Assembly: GCA_038025085.1 (NCBI GenBank)
Contig: CM076140.1
Coordinates: forward strand, 30,987,501 to 31,051,500
DNA length: 64,000 bases
Origin: Tetragonia tetragonoides
Lineage: Eukaryota > Streptophyta > Magnoliopsida > Caryophyllales > Aizoaceae
Direction: 5' to 3'
Part shown: piece by piece, positions 59,769 to 64,000 of the stretch
How the letters are laid out: every line of letters begins with the position of its first letter
Position numbering within the stretch: the stretch's first letter is position 1
Made by a program: the position numbers and the translations under genes
The notes under the pieces: generated by a model
Database searches by the model: none
What the model saw: the letters and a program-made list of their open reading frames with translations, nothing else
Told to the model about the DNA's origin: nothing

Positions 59769-60934
59769 AGTTTCATACTCAAATGAATGCAAACAAAACA
59801 TTTGGGTGCTTTCTCTTAATGTACAACACAAAATAACTCCAATCTCTTTCACCCTACTCGTAAGAGCTTTTAAAACGCGTATATGCATCCAAAAGCTTGA
59901 TTTGAAGCTTGTTTGTACTTGTAAACATCCTAGGTGTAGCTTCAGACTCAAATGAACGCAAACAAAGTGTTTGGAAGCTTTCTCTTAATATACAACACAA
60001 AAGAACTCAAATCTCTTTCACCCTACTCGTAGGAGCATTTACAACGCGTAAATGGATTCAAAAGCTTGAGTTGAAGCTTGTTTGTACTTGTAAACATCCT
60101 AGTTGTAGTTTCACTCTCAAATGAATGCAAACAAAGTATTTGGATGCTTTCTCTTAATATACAACACAAAAGAACTCAAATCTCTTTCACCCTACTCGTA
60201 TGAGCTTTTAAACCATGTAAATGCATTCAAAAGCTTGAGTCGAAGCTTGTTTGTACTTTAAAACATTCTTGGTGTAGTTTCATACTCAAATGATTGCAAA
60301 CAAAACATTTGGGTGCTTTCTCTGAATATACATCACAAAAGAACTCAATCTCTATCACCCTAGTCGTAAGAGCTGTTAAAACGTGTAAATGCATTCAAAG
60401 CTTGAGTTGAAGCTTGTTTGTACTTGTAAACATCCTAGGTGTAGTTTCACACTCAAATGAATGCAAACAAAGTATTTGGATGCTTTCTCTTAATATACAA
60501 CACAAAAGAACTCAAATCTCTTTCACCCTACTCGTATGAGCTTTTAAATCATGTAAATGCATTCAAAAGCTTGAGTTGAAGCTTGCTTGTACTTTAAAAC
60601 ATTTTTGGTGTAGTTTCATACTCAAATGAATGCAAACAAAACATTTGGGTGCTTTCTCTTAATAGACAACACAAAAGAAGTCAAATCTCCTTCACCCTAC
60701 TCGTATGAGCTTTTACAATGCGTAAATGCATTCAAAAGCTTGAGTTGAAGCTTGTTTGTACTTTAAAACACTCTTGGTGTAGTTTCATACTCAAATGAAT
60801 GCAAACAAAGTATTTTGATGCTTTCTCTTAATATAAACCAAAAGAACTCAAATCTCTTTCATCCTACTCGTATGAGCTTTTTTAAACGCGTAAATGGCAT
60901 TCAAAAGCTCCAGTTGAAGCTTGTTTGTACTTTC
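59769..60934 (+). repeat. Satellite array, block 5
   Basis: About 7 monomers in the original orientation, beginning AGTTTCATACTC and ending TTTGTACTTTC at element E. The CTTTAAAACATTC variant and the ACATTTGGGTGC variant are common here. Confidence 0.95.
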
Positions 60935-61718
60935 TGATGCGTTAGCAGCAGGTCATCAAGTTACTAGCAAGAGCATTAATTCATTAATCATGGCATTTGG
61001 GATTCTCTCACGTTTGAATGGTGATAATTCTGGTCCTAGAGGTCTTCGTGTCCTTTTGGCCACTTAATCTAGGTTATGTCCATACAAGATTAGTCTCTAC
61101 AAATAAGCATTTGTAATTTGTGTTAATTATAGTGCACCCTGCATGTAATTAGCGTAATTAACAAATGTAATTAGTTGTTATTTGAATTCCCTAAGTAGTT
61201 GCTGAGTAAGGCGCACCGAAGAGCACATGGAGCAAGTAAGGATGAAGAATGAGGCTCCTTACAGCTCACCCATGTTTGTCCTTATGCAAGGACAAGCAAC
61301 AGCTGTCAAGTGGTCCAAAACGGAAGGAAATGCGCTCAAAATTATACTGCACGTATTTGGCTCATTTCTGGGCAAAATACTAAAGTTTCAAATTGCTTGG
61401 GCACTACTGTTGGACAGCTCACCCTTTCTAGAGTATTCCTAGGTTATTAGGGCACATTTGTGACCCCTATAAATATGTAAGAACAACTGATGTAAAAGGC
61501 ACTTGATTTTGAATGAAAAATACACGGCTGCTGCCTTGTTACAAACCTTGCGTTCTTTACAATAATCTTAGGGTTATTTGGTGAGCAAGTAGTAATCTTT
61601 ATCAATAGCTTGGTGGTTTAATCCTTTATAGCTTTGGTGGTGATACTCATTATCCTTTCTTCTCTTAATCTTTTGTTTTTGTTTACAAATTGCTAAGGTT
61701 GTAATTGCAAACGTATCA
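60935..61718 (+). repeat. Element E 5' LTR (784 bp)
   Basis: It begins TGATGCGTTAGCAGC and ends GCAAACGTATCA, followed by TT and the PBS. Only one copy is in the window, so age cannot be judged. Confidence 0.85.
61468..61475 (+). promoter_or_regulatory. TATA box in element E LTR
   Basis: TATAAATA after TGACCCC, about 530 bp into the LTR and 250 bp before its end. It looks intact. Confidence 0.6.
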
Positions 61719-61720
61719 TT

Positions 61721-61732
61721 TGGTATCAGAGC
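61721..61732 (+). other. Element E primer-binding site (initiator tRNA-Met)
   Basis: TGGTATCAGAGC, the exact plant initiator tRNA-Met complement, two bases after the LTR end. Confidence 0.92.
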
Positions 61733-61885
61733 ATAGGTTTCACCTTAGCACCATTTTATCTCATCAAAGTTCTCTCCTTTTTTGTCTTAATCACGTCCAA
61801 AGTTCCTATCTTTGAGTCACAAAAGAACCCATTTACAGCCCAAACACAATTCCTAGCTTAAACACAACCAAACTCACAAACAACC
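61733..61885 (+). other. Element E leader
   Basis: About 150 bp, AC-rich near the end, with no obvious structure. It is much shorter than the leaders of A1, A2 and D. Confidence 0.7.
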
Positions 61886-62803
61886 ATGGATGATGAACAA
61901 ATATCCAGAAATTTAACTCCTGAGCAAGCTAAAGAGATTAGGAGAGAAAGGGAGATACGTGAGGTTAAGGAACAACTTAACAACCTCACTCAACAAATGA
62001 CTGATTTTCTCAACATTGGTAGAGGTAGACACCGTGGACGAGGTGATGATGATGGTTCTCTTAGTCCAAGGAGAAAAGATGAGCAATGGGGTGATTTAAA
62101 GTTTGAACCCCCTGATTTTGATGGTGGTACAAACCCAGATGATTATTTGGAGTGGGAGCAACAAATGGGTAGATTGTTTGATACCAAGGGGTATAGTGAG
62201 GAAAAGAGTTTCAAAGTTGCTGTTTTGAAGCTCAAGAAGTATGCTTCTTTGTGGTATGAAAGCATGAAACTACAAAGAGAGCGTGAGGGTAAATCTAGGG
62301 TGCGTTCATGGCCCAAGCTTAAGAAAATCATGCACAAACGCTTTGTGCCCCCTTCCCAAACTCAAGATCTCTACCTCAAGCTCACAAATTTCAGTCAAGG
62401 AACTCTAAGTGTAGCAGATTACAAAAGAGATTTCGAGCAACTAGAAATCAGAACCGGCATTGTAGAGGATCCACAACTCTCAATTGCGCATTTTATTTCT
62501 GGTTTAGACACCAATATTGGTAATAGAGTTGAAGTACAGGCTTTTTGGTCCCTAGATGATGTATACAAGTTGGCTTTGAAGATTGAAAAGCAAGAGAAAG
62601 CCAAGAAACCAGCAGCAAAGCCCTCATTTAGGAGTTTTACTCCTCGGGTAGAAAGTTCTTCTAAAGGGAGCGAAAATGACAAAAGGTTTCCTAGAGATCG
62701 TAAGGCCAAAAAGGATGCTCAAAGACCATCTATCTCTAGGAAATGCTTCAAGTGTCAAGGCTATGGACACTTTCAAGCTGAGTGCCCCAACAAAAGAGTG
62801 TAG
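61886..62803 (+). CDS. gag: gag of element E
   Basis: 305 codons from the first ATG after the PBS (CAACCATGGATGATG, a good plant start context). The N-terminal 60 residues are charged and likely coiled (EQAKEIRREREIREVKEQL), followed by a basic R/G-rich patch. The gag core runs from FEPPDFDGGTNPDDYLEWE (near residue 75) through KKYASLWYESMKLQRE and VRSWPKLKKIMHKRF to an LYLKLTNFSQG block. The CCHC zinc knuckle CFKCQGYGHFQAEC at about residues 287-300 is complete. TAG at 62801 ends the frame, but coding continues in the same frame into protease, so this is either a nonsense mutation or a read-through stop. Gag packages the RNA and with the PBS and LTR could be supplied to or by related elements. 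Confidence 0.9.
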   Translation: MDDEQISRNLTPEQAKEIRREREIREVKEQLNNLTQQMTDFLNIGRGRHRGRGDDDGSLSPRRKDEQWGDLKFEPPDFDGGTNPDDYLEWEQQMGRLFDTKGYSEEKSFKVAVLKLKKYASLWYESMKLQREREGKSRVRSWPKLKKIMHKRFVPPSQTQDLYLKLTNFSQGTLSVADYKRDFEQLEIRTGIVEDPQLSIAHFISGLDTNIGNRVEVQAFWSLDDVYKLALKIEKQEKAKKPAAKPSFRSFTPRVESSSKGSENDKRFPRDRKAKKDAQRPSISRKCFKCQGYGHFQAECPNKRV

Positions 62804-63604
62804 TCTCTCCATGAGTATGATGAACTTAGGCAATTGGATGACGAGAAGGAGCAGATTGAAGAGCAATCTATTGACGATGAATTGGACATTGAACCTGACC
62901 AAGGCTCACCTCTCTTGGTGGTTCCAAGGGTCCTTCATGCTAGAGAGGTAGAGAAGATACTATCTCAAAGAGAGAAGGTATTTCAAACCAAGTGCACCGT
63001 GAAAGAAAAACTTTGCACTTTAATCATTGATGGCGGTTCTTGCACCAATGTGGCGTCTACTCTCATGGTGGAAAAGCTTGGATTGGCCACCAAAGAACAC
63101 CCTCATCCTTATTCCTTGCAATGGTTAGAGAAGGGAAGCAAATCCAAGGTAACGAAACAAGTCACAATCCCTTTTTCGATTGGAATATACAATGATGAGA
63201 TTTTGTGTGATGTGATCCCCATGGATGCTTGTCATTTGCTGTTAGGTAGACCTTGGTTATATGATAGAAGAGTAATGCATGATGGCTTTAGAAATGTTTA
63301 CTCTTTTGAGGTTCATGGAAAGAAAATTAATTTGCAACCCGCAAAATTGTCTTTATGTGGGGGAACGCAAGTTCGGGAGGGTTCTTCAGTTTCTAACTCA
63401 TCAAAGCATGCTATGATTGTTAAAGGTGTTGATTTAGAGTATGAAATGGTGCATCGAAATGTTGTTTATATGCTGGTGTTGCTTGGGGAGAATGAGAACA
63501 TTGTTGGAAAGCCTTTACACGCGTTAATGCAACCTTTGTTTGAGAAGTATGTCGACGTGTTCCCATTTGAATGGCCCCTGGTTTGCCACCCATTAGGGGC
63601 ATAG
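62804..63604 (+). CDS. pro: protease region of element E (gag-pol frame)
   Basis: It lies in the same frame as gag after the TAG at 62801. The first ATG is at 62834, but similarity starts right after the stop, so 62834 is probably not a real start. An acidic linker ([16 protein letters not shown]) leads to [13 protein letters not shown] and the aspartic protease: LIIDGGSC (catalytic D about 66 codons after 62834), [42 protein letters not shown]. The pre-RT linker follows ([14 protein letters not shown]). One missing base near 63570 shifts the frame and ends it at 63602. The protease is complete with its catalytic aspartate, but on this copy can be made only by read-through. Confidence 0.85.
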   Translation, partial: SLHEYDELRQLDDEKEQIEEQSIDDELDIEPDQGSPLLVVPRVLHAREVEKILSQREKVFQTKCTVKEKLCTLIIDGGSCTNVASTLMVEKLGLATKEHPHPYSLQWLEKGSKSKVTKQVTIPFSIGIYNDEILCDVIPMDACHLLLGRPWLYDRRVMHDGFRNVYSFEVHGKKINLQPAKLSLCGGTQVREGSSVSNSSKHAMIVKGVDLEYEMVHRNVVYMLVLLGENENIVGKPLHALMQPLFEKYVDVFPFEWPLVCHPLGA

Positions 63605-64000
63605 AGCATCAAATAGACTTTGTTCCGGGAGCCTCACTTCCTAACAAAGCAGCTTATAGGTGTAATCCTCAAGGGACTAAGGAGTTACAACGTCAAGTAG
63701 AGGAGTTACTTGATCGGGGATACATTAGAGAAAGCATGAGTCCTTGTAATGTACCAGCTCTCCTTGTGCCAAAAAATGATGGAAGCATGAGAATGTGTGT
63801 TGATAGCCGTTCAATTAACAACATTACAATTAAGTATAGATATCCAATTCCTCGCTTGATTGATATGCTTGATGAGCTGTTTGGTTCTTGTGTGTTCTCT
63901 AAAGTGGATTTCAGGAGTGGTTACCATCAAATTAGAATGAAGGATGGGGATGAATGGAAGACAGCCTTCAAGACAAAAGGAGGTCTTTATGAATGGCTTG
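63571..64000 (+). CDS. pol: reverse transcriptase, N-terminal part (element E pol, frame-shifted, runs off the window)
   Basis: From about 63571 the next frame (+1 relative to the end of protease) is open to the window edge, about 143 codons. It reads [17 protein letters not shown], then a [19 protein letters not shown] linker, [19 protein letters not shown] (fingers region), [16 protein letters not shown], the first catalytic block [15 protein letters not shown], and [16 protein letters not shown]. This is the standard Ty3/gypsy RT start, which copies element RNA into DNA. The YXDD catalytic box lies beyond the window. The ATG at 63571 is an ordinary internal codon, not a start. The junction with protease is a single-base loss. 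Confidence 0.88.
   Translation, partial: MAPGLPPIRGIEHQIDFVPGASLPNKAAYRCNPQGTKELQRQVEELLDRGYIRESMSPCNVPALLVPKNDGSMRMCVDSRSINNITIKYRYPIPRLIDMLDELFGSCVFSKVDFRSGYHQIRMKDGDEWKTAFKTKGGLYEWL

Larger units (their letters stand above)
60935..64000 (+). mobile_element. Element E: Ty3/gypsy (CRM-like) retrotransposon, 5' part, runs off the window
   Basis: 5' LTR, PBS, leader, gag, protease and the start of RT in normal order; the rest lies beyond 64000. It is the most complete element here, broken only by one stop codon after gag and one single-base frameshift before RT. The satellite flank CTTTC (60930-60934) would be the target duplication. The RT block with [12 protein letters not shown] is of the CRM/Galadriel type. 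Confidence 0.9.

Noticed and set aside
61227..61442. 71-codon frame inside the element E LTR
   Set aside because: It lies upstream of the TATA box and within U3, with no similarity to a known protein; likely chance.

Overview
This is a eukaryotic, almost certainly flowering-plant, window from a centromeric or pericentromeric region. About 44 kb of the 64 kb is one tandem satellite with a monomer of 168-169 bp, which I estimate at about 260 copies. It is AT-rich, with a near-invariant GCGTAAATGCATTC core, paired AAGCTT sites, and A- and B-type monomer variants. I do not recognise the satellite family, so I do not name a species. I see no ordinary host genes, tRNAs, rRNAs, CRISPR arrays or bacterial features. 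The many chained reading frames of about 71 codons inside the array are a by-product of the repeat, not genes.

Six LTR-retrotransposon insertions or fragments break up the array, all of Ty3/gypsy type. Several features point to the CRM (centromeric chromovirus) lineage: LTR ends that begin TGATG/TGATA, primer-binding sites matching initiator tRNA-Met (TGGTATCAGAGC), CCHC gag proteins, a pol frame that runs into the 3' LTR, and the RT sequence type. The placement is inference. Layout: satellite 1-7069; element A1 (minus, 7070-10612, TSD CAAAA); satellite 10613-35758 with large nested duplications; element B pol half (minus, 35759-about 37915) abutting a gag-pro half on the plus strand (about 37916-40078); a 56-bp A-family LTR scrap; an inverted satellite block (40135-40945); element C (minus, 40946-43129); a LINE-type RNase H scrap (43130-43568); satellite 43569-52289 carrying three A-family LTR fragments; element A2 (plus, 52290-55364); satellite; element D (minus, 56827-59768, TSD AGTTT); satellite; and the 5' part of element E (plus, 60935 to beyond 64000), the most complete copy.

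No element is visibly autonomous. B has lost its RT domain and the third integrase catalytic residue. D has lost pro-pol. E has an in-frame stop after gag and a one-base frameshift before RT. A1 and A2 never show pol at all, but both carry, after the gag zinc knuckle, a matching region of about 130 residues that I cannot assign. It contains a TKSIGVWIRG motif. In its best-aligned stretch most base differences between the copies are silent, which suggests past selection on a protein. This is the strongest candidate here for something undescribed: a non-autonomous centromeric retroelement with its own extra coding domain. The second point of interest is that pieces of this family's LTR have been captured by the satellite and multiplied with it.
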